From CAIRYW01 sp041665985 (GTDB lineage: Bacteria > Patescibacteriota > Minisyncoccia > Phycocordibacterales > CAIRYW01): 37,240 nucleotides of DNA. Positions 15,023-22,182 of this stretch are shown one piece after another (the stretch's first letter is position 1; every line of letters begins with the position of its first letter). Below the pieces are notes generated by a model, which did no database searches, was not told where the DNA came from, and worked only from the letters and a program-made list of their open reading frames with translations. Both the position numbers and the translations under genes were made by a program. The stretch covers positions 1-37,240 of the forward strand of contig JBAYHV010000004.1 of the NCBI GenBank assembly GCA_041665985.1, in the 5' to 3' direction.

Positions 15023-15550
15023 ATGCCTAAAACACTTAAGGTTCTAGAAATTGGAGACAAAAGACTTTGGGAAAAAACAAAGCCTGTGAAAAATCCTGAA
15101 TCAAAGGAGGTTTTAGATTTGGCTAAAGGTTTAATTAATATTTGTAAAAAAACAGGAGGTGTTGGAATTGCTTCCAACCAAGTTGGAAAAAATATTGACT
15201 TGTTCATTGTTTGGAGCAAACCGAATAAAAATTATCCTAAAGCTCCAAAGTTTGGACCAGAAGTTGTGATCAATCCAAAAATTTTAAGTAAATCAAAAAA
15301 AGAAGTCAAAGAATTTGAAGGCTGTCTCTCGGTTCCTGGTATTAGAGCAAAAATATTAAGATCTAAAAATATTGAGGTTTCATACACAAATCTTGGAGGA
15401 ATTATAGTTAAACAAAAATTTTCTGATTTTGTTGCAAGAATTTTTCAACATGAGTTTGACCACCTCCAAGGAACTCTTATTTTAGACAAAGCAAATCCAA
15501 AAGAAATTTTCTCGACTAAGGAGTTTAAGAAGTTATCGAAAAAGAAGTAA
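15023..15550 (+). CDS. def: Peptide deformylase
   Basis: A 175-residue metalloenzyme that removes the N-formyl group from nascent proteins. Motif 1 is GVGIASNQ (46-53, usually GxGxAAxQ, here with S-N replacing A-P). Motif 2 is EGCLSVP (99-105, metal ligand C101). Motif 3 is QHEFDHLQG (142-150, H143, H147 and catalytic E144). All catalytic residues are present. It is divergent from clpP, an apt pairing of protein-maturation and protein-quality genes, though not an operon. Confidence 0.95.
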   Translation: MPKTLKVLEIGDKRLWEKTKPVKNPESKEVLDLAKGLINICKKTGGVGIASNQVGKNIDLFIVWSKPNKNYPKAPKFGPEVVINPKILSKSKKEVKEFEGCLSVPGIRAKILRSKNIEVSYTNLGGIIVKQKFSDFVARIFQHEFDHLQGTLILDKANPKEIFSTKEFKKLSKKK

Positions 15551-15560
15551 AATCTGTATG

Positions 15561-15588
15561 TTGACAATGTAGTTACATTGTATATACT
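15561..15588 (+). promoter_or_regulatory. Promoter and operator of the toxin-antitoxin pair
   Basis: TTGACA (15561-15566), a 16-bp spacer and TATACT (15583-15588). The palindrome ACAATGTAGTTACATTGT (15564-15581) fills the spacer, as expected for autoregulation by the antitoxin. The ATG is only ten bases past the -10, so the mRNA is near leaderless. Confidence 0.7.
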
Positions 15589-15597
15589 GCACTTATT

Positions 15598-15870
15598 ATG
15601 GCATCAACAACAATACAAATAAGAATAGATGAGAAGGAAAAGAAAATTACAAAAAAAGTTTTTGAAGATCTTGGATTAGATATTTCTTCTGCTACAAAAT
15701 TGTTTTATAAAAAGGCAGTAGCTACAAGATCTATTCCTTTTGAAGTTAGAACTGAGAATGGATTTACTCCTGCTCAAGAAACGGAAATGTTAAAAGATTT
15801 GGCCTGGGCAAAAAAGCACGGAAAGAAATTTGATAATATGAAAGATTTTATGAAAGATTTAAATTCTTAA
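15598..15870 (+). CDS. RelB/DinJ-family antitoxin
   Basis: 90 residues. The N-terminal ribbon-helix-helix segment TTIQIRIDEKEKKITKKVFEDLGLDISSATKLFYKK is the DinJ/RelB DNA-binding pattern, and the C-terminal acidic/aromatic part would wrap the toxin. The stop is three bases before the toxin ATG, the classic order. It probably represses its own promoter through the palindrome at 15564-15581. Confidence 0.85.
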   Translation: MASTTIQIRIDEKEKKITKKVFEDLGLDISSATKLFYKKAVATRSIPFEVRTENGFTPAQETEMLKDLAWAKKHGKKFDNMKDFMKDLNS

Positions 15871-15873
15871 TTA

Positions 15874-16143
15874 ATGAAAAAGATCGGAAAAACTAGTCGT
15901 TTCAAAAAAGACTGGAAAAAGTACAAATCGGGAGGTCATTTTGATGGAAATATATTTACAGAAGTTGTAAGTAATCTTGCTAGTGGTTATCAACTCGATC
16001 CTAAATATAAAGATCATTCTTTATCTGGAAATATGAATAGTTGTAGAGAGTGTCATCTTAAACCAGATTTGCTATTAATTTATGAAATCAAGTCTACAGA
16101 GATAACTTTGATGAGAATAGGTAACCATTCAGAGTTATTTTAA
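15874..16143 (+). CDS. YafQ/RelE-family mRNA interferase toxin
   Basis: 89 residues of the RelE/ParE fold, YafQ subfamily. The N-terminus KIGKTSRFKKDWKKYKSGG is followed by the conserved core LDPKYKDHSLSGNMNSCRECHLKPDLLLIYEI and the C-terminal LMRIGNHSELF with the YafQ-type His. Such toxins cut mRNA on the ribosome. It is an intact partner of the antitoxin three bases upstream. Confidence 0.85.
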   Translation: MKKIGKTSRFKKDWKKYKSGGHFDGNIFTEVVSNLASGYQLDPKYKDHSLSGNMNSCRECHLKPDLLLIYEIKSTEITLMRIGNHSELF

Positions 16144-16319
16144 TAAAGTTCCCCGCAGCAAGCAGACAGAGGTATTAAATACCAGAACTCGCTTTGCTCG
16201 TACTTAATCCGCTCCAAGAGGCGGGGTATTTACCCTTTGTTCCGACTTCGCTCGGACGCCATGAAAAGTTTCGCTTCGTTCATCTTTCACGCCGTCTCTC
16301 ACTCGTCGGAATAAAACTT
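16144..16319. repeat. Complex palindromic intergenic sequence
   Basis: Two stem-loops lie in tandem: CCCCGC / GCGGGG (16151-16226) with an inner GGTAT..ATACC, and TTCCGAC / GTCGGAA (16240-16311) with inner ATGAA..TTCAT. It is GC-richer than its surroundings and probably an extragenic repeat plus terminator of the toxin-antitoxin unit. Confidence 0.5.
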
Positions 16320-16601
16320 ATGAAGACAAAAAAGAATATAAAAATTATTTCTCAACGGCTTAAAAGGAATTGTGCTGTTTGTTGTAGGTGTATTAACGCA
16401 ATTATTTATAGTGATAAAACTTATCGCGGAGGTTGGTACTATTTTAAGGTACCAATTTCAACAAAAAAAGAATGGAAAAGAGTAATGGATTTGGGGACTA
16501 AAAAAGAAAGGATGTGTAATATGGTTGTGAATGTATTAAAAGAAGATCCAAAACCTTATAAAGAAGTAGAGTATTGGGAATGTTCAAAATGTCACTATTA
16601 A
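16320..16601 (+). CDS. Hypothetical cysteine-rich protein
   Basis: 93 residues. An N-terminal cluster NCAVCCRCIN (residues 17-26) and a C-terminal CSKC (88-91) could together form a zinc ribbon, with a basic, aromatic middle part. No family is recognised. The ATG at 16320 is chosen because the upstream extension is encoded by the palindromic repeat. It is small and basic, so nucleic-acid binding is possible but unproven. Confidence 0.5.
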   Translation: MKTKKNIKIISQRLKRNCAVCCRCINAIIYSDKTYRGGWYYFKVPISTKKEWKRVMDLGTKKERMCNMVVNVLKEDPKPYKEVEYWECSKCHY

Positions 16602-16700
16602 AATAGTTTAAAGATGATTATTCTAGTTGTGCAAAGAAATTCTCATTACATGATTTACTGGGCTTGCAATTCTGGAATAATTTTTGTACTCTAAAAATAT

Positions 16701-17129
16701 ATGAAGTTCCTTACCAATCCAAGTATCATTATCGCTGGTTTCGTTTTTCTCGCGTCCGTCGTCCCACTTCTCTTTTTTCTTCTGTTGCCAACCCTTCGGG
16801 CTCTGGTTTTCAAAAAGAAAATTGCCGAATTGATTCGTTGGTCTGGAGAGAACCCAAACTCTTATTCAACAGAATCTAAACCGTTACAAATTATTACCTC
16901 GCTCGATAATCTTCGCAAGAAGTTAAAAGGCGATTGGCCAAGACTTGTCAAAAGACCCGTTATGGTCATTAATCTGTTGCGTTATTTAGAAGCTTATCCA
17001 AATTCCCAAATTGTTGTTTCAGGGCGTGCTCTGAAAAAAATTCTTTCGGGAAAGGAGATCTCTGAATATATACACGAGAAAGTGATTCTTCGTGTGCCTC
17101 CTTCGAACGAGGTTGTCACAAGCCCTTAA
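16701..17129 (+). CDS. Hypothetical single-pass membrane protein
   Basis: 142 residues. One strong N-terminal transmembrane helix (about 8-34, IIIAGFVFLASVVPLLFFLLL) is followed by a basic soluble domain of about 105 residues, probably cytoplasmic. No known motif. A terminator overlaps the stop codon, so it is transcribed as a separate unit ahead of rsmE. Confidence 0.6.
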   Translation: MKFLTNPSIIIAGFVFLASVVPLLFFLLLPTLRALVFKKKIAELIRWSGENPNSYSTESKPLQIITSLDNLRKKLKGDWPRLVKRPVMVINLLRYLEAYPNSQIVVSGRALKKILSGKEISEYIHEKVILRVPPSNEVVTSP

Positions 17130-17148
17130 GTAAAAAAGGGCTATTTTT
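17121..17148 (+). terminator. Terminator overlapping the stop codon
   Basis: Stem AGCCCTT / AAGGGCT with a T-rich tail. The 5' arm contains the end of the preceding gene. Confidence 0.7.
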
Positions 17149-17173
17149 ATACATAATATGCTAAGATTTCCTT

Positions 17174-17878
17174 ATGCGACTTCACCGATTTTATACAAAA
17201 GAAAAAATTAATTTAAATGAGGAATTAACTCTTTTAGACAAAGATCTAATAAATCAGATCAGGAATGTTTTTAGAATGCAAAAAGGCGATGGGGCCATTT
17301 TTTTTGATGGAAATGGATTTGATTATGTTTCAGAAATTTCTATGTTGGAAAAAATGAAAATGATCATAATGCCAAAAGAGAAGAAGGAGTCTGTTATGCC
17401 TAAAAAAGAAATAACATTGTTTCAAGCTTTGATAAAGAAGGACAATTTTGAAATGATCGCTGAAAAATGTACTGAGGTAGGAGTAACTAGTTTTGTACCA
17501 GTACTTTGCGAGCGTAGTGAAAAGAAAAATTTAAATATTGAAAGAGTTGAGAAAATTTTGAAGGAGGCCTCAGAACAATCCGGTAGAGGAGATATTCCAA
17601 AAGTTTTTCCTATAATGGAACTTTTTGATCTGCCTTTTGGAGAAATGCCTATATTTGTTGCTGATTTTGGAGGAGAAGAAATTAAGAAAATTATTTTTCC
17701 TGATAAGTGTGGAATTTTAATTGGTCCTGAAGGAGGATTTTCTGAGGAAGAAAGAAATTTTTTGAAAGATCTAGCAGAACAAAAAGAAGGCGGAGTAAAA
17801 ATATTTTCTTTGGGAGACACGGTGTTGCGAGCAGAAACTGCGGCGATTGTGGCAAGCGATTTTGCTTTAAATCGATAA
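17174..17878 (+). CDS. rsmE: 16S rRNA (uracil-1498-N3)-methyltransferase
   Basis: 234 residues of the RsmE SPOUT family, with a trefoil-knot SAM site at the C-terminus. The start MRLHRFYT is typical, then the PUA-like N-domain. Knot signatures are ILIGPEGGFSEEE (about 182-194) and FSLGDTVLRAETAA (about 211-224), both strongly conserved. It methylates U1498 of 16S rRNA. The gene is convergent with tig, separated by a bidirectional terminator and a REP-like palindrome. Confidence 0.95.
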   Translation: MRLHRFYTKEKINLNEELTLLDKDLINQIRNVFRMQKGDGAIFFDGNGFDYVSEISMLEKMKMIIMPKEKKESVMPKKEITLFQALIKKDNFEMIAEKCTEVGVTSFVPVLCERSEKKNLNIERVEKILKEASEQSGRGDIPKVFPIMELFDLPFGEMPIFVADFGGEEIKKIIFPDKCGILIGPEGGFSEEERNFLKDLAEQKEGGVKIFSLGDTVLRAETAAIVASDFALNR

Positions 17879-17938
17879 AAGTATTGTTTTATCCTCCTTG
17901 AGAAGATGAGGATCCAAGAAAATAAAAAAGGCACAGTC

Positions 17939-17970
17939 AAAAAACCCCTCACTATGTGAGGGGTTTTTCT
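17939..17970. terminator. Bidirectional terminator between rsmE and tig
   Basis: Stem AAAACCCCTCAC / GTGAGGGGTTTT with loop TAT and A/T runs on both sides. Confidence 0.8.
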
Positions 17971-17974
17971 ATTA

Positions 17975-18002
17975 CTGGATTCCCGCCTGCGCGGGAATGA
18001 CA
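17975..18002. repeat. REP-like palindrome
   Basis: CTGGATTCCCGC and GCGGGAATGACA arms. One of at least seven copies or relatives in the window. Confidence 0.8.
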
Positions 18003-18016
18003 AAAGAAAATTAAAA

Positions 18017-19021
18017 TTATTCTCCTTTTTCTAGAAATTTAAATACGGCTTCTTTTGTAAGCAGATCTTCGATGAATGCATGCATACGAGCTTCATCTGC
18101 TTCTGGGTAATGTTTTTTTAAGGTTTCGATTTCTTTGTGGATCTCGTCGTGGTCGGCTTTGATGTTTTCTTTTTTGGCAATTTCGATAAGTAGAATTTCA
18201 CCTCTTACTCTTTTTTCTGCTTTTTCTCTCCAATCGTTTCTAACTTCCTCCTCTGTTTTTTTAGATTCTTTTTTGTATTGTTCAAACGTAAAACCTTGTC
18301 TTGATAGAGTACTTGAAAATTCGTTTGTCATTTTATCTAATTCTTCTTCAACAAGAATTTCTGGAATTTCAAGTTTGCTGTCTTTGATTATTGCATCAAG
18401 AATCTTTACTCTTTTATCTTCTTTAGCTTTCAGTTCTTTTTCTTTTCCTAAATTTTCTTTTAGTTTTGCTGTGAAGTCGGCAACATCTTTGAAGTCTCCT
18501 AGTTTTTTTACAAATTCTTCTGTAAGTTCAGCTTTTTCTACACCCTCTGTTTTTTCTCTGTATTTTTTTAGTTCATCAATCGCATCAGTTACTTCTTTTT
18601 CTGTAACTTCAGTCTCTTCTTTTTCTTTTGCGATCTTAGGAGTAATTTTTTTGTAATCCGCTAATTCAATTTCTGGATAAACATCGGTTTTGATGATTAC
18701 TTGCGCTGTTTTTCCTTTCTCTAAAGAGGTAACTGCGATCTTTGGTCTGCCTAGGGTAAAAATTTTTTTTTCTTCAATTACCTTTGGATAAAATTCTCTT
18801 AATACCTCTTCAAGGGCTTCTTCAAGAATTGTGGCTTCGCCTAGTTTTGCAACAATGACATCCTCAGGAACTTTTCCTGGTCTGAAGCCGTCCATTTTTA
18901 TATCTTGGCTAAGTGATCTCAAAACAGAAGGTCTTTTTGCTTCGATCTCTGAACTTTCGATCTCGAGTTTGATCTCGACTTCTGACTTTGGCAACTTTGT
19001 GATTGAAACAATTTTTGACAT
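18017..19021 (-). CDS. tig: Trigger factor lacking the PPIase domain
   Basis: A 334-residue ribosome-associated chaperone. The ribosome-binding loop signature GFRPGKVP is at 45-52. The N-terminal domain ends near residue 120 (VYPEIELADYKKI). The sequence then goes almost directly through a short linker (TEVTEKEVTDAIDELKKYRE) to AELTEEFVKKLGDFKDVADF, which in ordinary trigger factor follows the FKBP-type PPIase domain. The domain of about 100 residues is therefore missing, which explains the short length (typical is about 430). The C-terminal arms are present. It is likely still a holdase. Confidence 0.9.
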   Translation of the reverse strand: MSKIVSITKLPKSEVEIKLEIESSEIEAKRPSVLRSLSQDIKMDGFRPGKVPEDVIVAKLGEATILEEALEEVLREFYPKVIEEKKIFTLGRPKIAVTSLEKGKTAQVIIKTDVYPEIELADYKKITPKIAKEKEETEVTEKEVTDAIDELKKYREKTEGVEKAELTEEFVKKLGDFKDVADFTAKLKENLGKEKELKAKEDKRVKILDAIIKDSKLEIPEILVEEELDKMTNEFSSTLSRQGFTFEQYKKESKKTEEEVRNDWREKAEKRVRGEILLIEIAKKENIKADHDEIHKEIETLKKHYPEADEARMHAFIEDLLTKEAVFKFLEKGE

Positions 19022-19177
19022 AAATTTTGGTGGTAAATTACTTTTTAAAATGAGTTTTTAGATACTACATTATTTTGAGGGAGGAAACAACTTTTCTTAA
19101 AGCACTAAATACTAAATACTAAATCCGAAATACTAAACAAATTAAGGATGTTTTTAGAATTTAGATATTAGGATTTC

Positions 19178-19205
19178 AAAAAATAAGGAATTTCCTTGTT
19201 TTTTT
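19178..19205 (-). terminator. Terminator of the small membrane protein gene
   Basis: AAGGAA / TTCCTT hairpin with A and T runs next to the stop codon at 19211. Just below it, near 19100-19136, CTAAATA-type repeats occur. Confidence 0.5.
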
Positions 19206-19210
19206 GTCGA

Positions 19211-19477
19211 TTATTTTGCTAAAGCATTGTCTATTGAGTCTAAGTTTCCTTGGATATCGGTACTTGAAGCAGAATTTAGATCTTTTAAGACACTCGCAAG
19301 AAATGGATCTGTTGCTGTCGCACTTGCTGCCATTTGAGTTTTTTTGATCGAGAGAAGTCTTTGATTATAGAAATAAACTGCACCAGCAAGTAAGACTAGA
19401 ATTATTATTGCAATTCCTATGATCCCCCCAAGACCTTCTTTTGGAGTTTCTATTTCTTTTTTTTCGTTTTCTTGCAT
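19211..19477 (-). CDS. Hypothetical single-pass membrane protein
   Basis: 88 residues: a short acidic cytoplasmic N-terminus, one helix (about 17-37, GGIIGIAIIILVLLAGAVYF) and an outer Ala/Ser/Thr-rich tail. Fifty bases downstream of the secreted coiled-coil gene on the same strand, so probably cotranscribed with it. Similar paired small genes are common in CPR genomes; the function is unknown. Confidence 0.65.
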   Translation of the reverse strand: MQENEKKEIETPKEGLGGIIGIAIIILVLLAGAVYFYNQRLLSIKKTQMAASATATDPFLASVLKDLNSASSTDIQGNLDSIDNALAK

Positions 19478-19527
19478 ATGAGTTTAATTTACTCGCCTAA
19501 TTTTTTTTATAAAAGAAGCTATTTAAA

Positions 19528-20400
19528 TTAATTTTTAGGTTCGCTAGATGTTGCCTCTGTAGAAGTACTACTTATATCTTCTTGATTTTGGTTCACTGTT
19601 GAACTTGATACTGTCTCGGCATTGTCTATTTGAATTGATGAGGTCGCTTCAATTTGGCTTGATGTAGTTGCACTGTCATTTATTGGAGAATCAGTTGGTG
19701 CAGTGATCTCTGGCAGTTTTGGAATTGAGTCTAGAGTAATTTTGTAAGCCGTAACTGCGTCTAGAATTTTTTGATTTGCATCAGTAACGCTAGTTCTGAT
19801 GGCTTCTTTGGAAATTCCATCAGAAGAGGCTATTGCATTATTTATTTGTGATCTGACCTCTGATACAGATGATTTTGCGATTGCTAATTTTTGTTCTGCA
19901 TTTAAAAGTAGATTTGCTGTACTTGATGCGTCAACATTTGAAGCAATTAAGAGAGAAATTTTTTGAGTAATTTTTAGATCGGCAGATTCTAATTTTGCAA
20001 TTTTTTGATCTAGAGTTTTGAAAAGTCCTTTGTTTAAGACATTTTTTACATTAAGCTGTTTTGATCTTGAAAGTTTTCCTTCTATCGATCTAAATTTTGA
20101 TAAATTTGATCTTATATCAAGTTTGAATGAACCGATTTCGTTTGAGACCTTTGGATAATTTTCTTTATCTTTTAAAATATTTTCTAATCTTGATTGCAAT
20201 TTGTCTGCGCCATAATTTAAAAGATCTTTAAATATTTTAATGTTTTCTGGATTGGCAGAAACAGCAAGAGCTTTTTGTTGGTCTTCATTTTTTGCAGTGA
20301 GAAAAGATTGTTCAGTATTATCTTGAGCCAAAGACAAAAGAGGAATAGAAGCTAATAATATAATTGAAGTTGATTTGAATATTTTTTTCATTTGTGCCAT
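19528..20400 (-). CDS. Secreted helical protein of unknown function
   Basis: 290 residues. A signal peptide (about 4-25, KKIFKSTSIILLASIPLLSLA) is followed by a mostly alpha-helical region (about 40-225) with repeated Lys/Leu/Glu heptad-like stretches. A C-terminal Ser/Thr-rich disordered tail (about 235-290) follows. This layout is typical of surface or periplasmic CPR proteins. Either ATG (codon 1 or codon 4) could be the start. No enzymatic motif is seen. Confidence 0.65.
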   Translation of the reverse strand: MAQMKKIFKSTSIILLASIPLLSLAQDNTEQSFLTAKNEDQQKALAVSANPENIKIFKDLLNYGADKLQSRLENILKDKENYPKVSNEIGSFKLDIRSNLSKFRSIEGKLSRSKQLNVKNVLNKGLFKTLDQKIAKLESADLKITQKISLLIASNVDASSTANLLLNAEQKLAIAKSSVSEVRSQINNAIASSDGISKEAIRTSVTDANQKILDAVTAYKITLDSIPKLPEITAPTDSPINDSATTSSQIEATSSIQIDNAETVSSSTVNQNQEDISSTSTEATSSEPKN

Positions 20401-20460
20401 ATATTTTTTTTCGATCTTTTAATGCAAGTATTATATCAATTTTTTACTTTAATATACAAA

Positions 20461-20497
20461 AAAAAGCCGGTCCGCTAAAGCGGACCGGCTTTTTTAA
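20461..20497 (-). terminator. Terminator of nusA
   Basis: Perfect 16-bp arms (20461-20476, 20479-20494) with A and T runs, 14 bases from the nusA stop codon. Confidence 0.9.
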
Positions 20498-20507
20498 AAA
20501 AGACTAA

Positions 20508-21641
20508 TTATTTTTCCTCAACAACTTCTTCTGTGTTTTCTTCGCCTTCTGCTCCTTTAGCTGATTTGATATCAATTCTGAAACCAGTTAGTTTTGCTGC
20601 AAGACGAACATTTTGTCCTCCTTTTCCAATAGCTAGTGATTGTTGATCCTCAGCTACTTCTACTGTGGCAGTGTTTGTTTCTAGGTTTACTTCAACACTT
20701 TCTACTCTTGCTGGTGAAAGGGAATCTGCAACAAATAATTTTGCATCATCTGACCATTCGATAATATCGATCTTTTCACCTCCGAGTTCACTCATAACTG
20801 TAGAAACTCTTACTCCTCGTTGTCCTACCATCGAACCAACTGGGTCAATATGAGCGTCTTTTGAAAAGACCGCAACTTTTGATCTTGAGCCAGCTTCTCT
20901 TGCGATAGCTCTGATCTCAACTGCGCCTGCAACAATTTCTGGTACTTCTTGCTCAAAAAGTTTTTCTAGAAAAGTTGGATGAGCTCTTGAAAGTTTAAGA
21001 AATACACCACGAGGGTTCTCTTCTACTTTCGTAAGTAAAGCTCTGATCTTTTCTCCTTGTCTGTAACGTTCTCCTGGGATCTGTTCTTCATAAGGAATAA
21101 GACCAGAAGCTCTTCCCATATCAAGATGAACATTTCCTCTTTCAATTCTTTGAACTGTTCCTGTGATAATAGTATTTTCCTTTACTCCGAATTCACCAAA
21201 GACAGAAACTTTTTCTGCTTCTCTGATCTTTTGAATAATAACTTGTTTGGCTGTTTGAGCTGCAATTCTTCCGAAATCATCTTTTGCTTCAAGAGGAAAG
21301 ATGATTTCTTCATCAACTACAACATCTTTTTTAATTTTTTTAGCATCTTCAATGATCATGTGGTGTTCAGGATTGAAACGAACTTTTGTTTCACCCTCTT
21401 CCTCAACATCGTCTTCCATGATCACATCAGCTGGATCAACAACAATTTTTACTTGGTAGAAATCTGTTTTTCCTGTGTTTATGTCAAAATCGGCTCGGAT
21501 GATCTGGCCTCTTTTTCCGTATTCTTTTTTGTAGGCAGTAGCAAGAGCGACTGAAATAGCCTCCATTACTTTTTCGCGAGGTATCCCTCTCTCTTCTTCT
21601 AGTTGTCCTAGTACTGAGTTTATTACTTTGATATCTATCAT
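20508..21641 (-). CDS. nusA: Transcription termination/antitermination protein NusA
   Basis: 377 residues, lacking the C-terminal repeats of proteobacterial NusA, as in most bacteria. The N-terminal RNAP-binding domain (1-about 140) is followed by S1 (about 155-207, VQRIERGNVHLDMGRASGLIP) and two KH domains (about 230-355; HIDPVGSMVGQRGVRV and QQSLAIGKGGQNVRLAAKLTG). The tail is acidic. NusA modulates pausing and termination. It stands alone here; rimP, infB and rbfA are not adjacent. A MITE-like element lies about 210 bp upstream. Confidence 0.95.
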   Translation of the reverse strand: MIDIKVINSVLGQLEEERGIPREKVMEAISVALATAYKKEYGKRGQIIRADFDINTGKTDFYQVKIVVDPADVIMEDDVEEEGETKVRFNPEHHMIIEDAKKIKKDVVVDEEIIFPLEAKDDFGRIAAQTAKQVIIQKIREAEKVSVFGEFGVKENTIITGTVQRIERGNVHLDMGRASGLIPYEEQIPGERYRQGEKIRALLTKVEENPRGVFLKLSRAHPTFLEKLFEQEVPEIVAGAVEIRAIAREAGSRSKVAVFSKDAHIDPVGSMVGQRGVRVSTVMSELGGEKIDIIEWSDDAKLFVADSLSPARVESVEVNLETNTATVEVAEDQQSLAIGKGGQNVRLAAKLTGFRIDIKSAKGAEGEENTEEVVEEK

Positions 21642-22182
21642 GATTATTTGTTTGAGCTTGCGAATTTCAAATAATCACCTTAAAAACTTTTTGCTCTTGG
21701 CTTTGCCATGTCCGAAAGCTTTCGGACGAGAGCAAAAAGTTTAAAGGGTAAGTAATTTATACTCGCTTCACTCGTTAAATTTCTAAAAAATAAAGCCCGC
21801 CGGTGGGCGAACTTGATACAAAAAGTATAGTGTATTTTAGGGAAAAAGTCAACCGGGATAGTAGATTTTGGCATCGCAATTCATTTACGAGCTGAATAAA
21901 TGGTGATTTAAATAAAAATAGCTTTCATAAAAAAATTATTTGTAAAATAAAATATTAAAAAATGTCTTGCGAGAAAATAATGCCAAAATTCACTACCCGG
22001 TCAACCGGGTGAAAAAGTTGCTAGTTGTTAGGTGTTAGGTGCTATTAGAGTCGCGCCTACGGCGCGACTCATTGTGTTTTTGTATCTCCTAAAACCTAGC
22101 AACTAAAAACTAATAACTTTTCTTTCTATCCACTTTTTGTTTCAACTTTATCAGGATATAATTAAAAGTAAGTTTTAAAATT
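21642..22182. other. Intergenic region between nusA and pilB
   Basis: No gene was seen. It holds a stem-loop with arms ACTTTTTGCTCT / AGAGCAAAAAGT (21686-21740) and an inner TCCGAAAGC palindrome. It also holds MITE-like copy B and a hairpin GAGTCGCGCC / GGCGCGACTC (22048-22070) nested in GTTGCTAG..CTAGCAAC arms. Promoters of both divergent genes must lie here. Confidence 0.5.
21853..22000. mobile_element. MITE-like element, copy B (nusA leader)
   Basis: 148 bp. It shares the termini of copy A at 14011 and the blocks CCGGGA-AGTAG, TTTTGGCATCGCAA and AATAATGCCAAAATTCACT. It is flanked by 4-bp direct repeats TCAA (21849-21852, 22001-22004). The middle is diverged and AT-rich. Confidence 0.6.
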
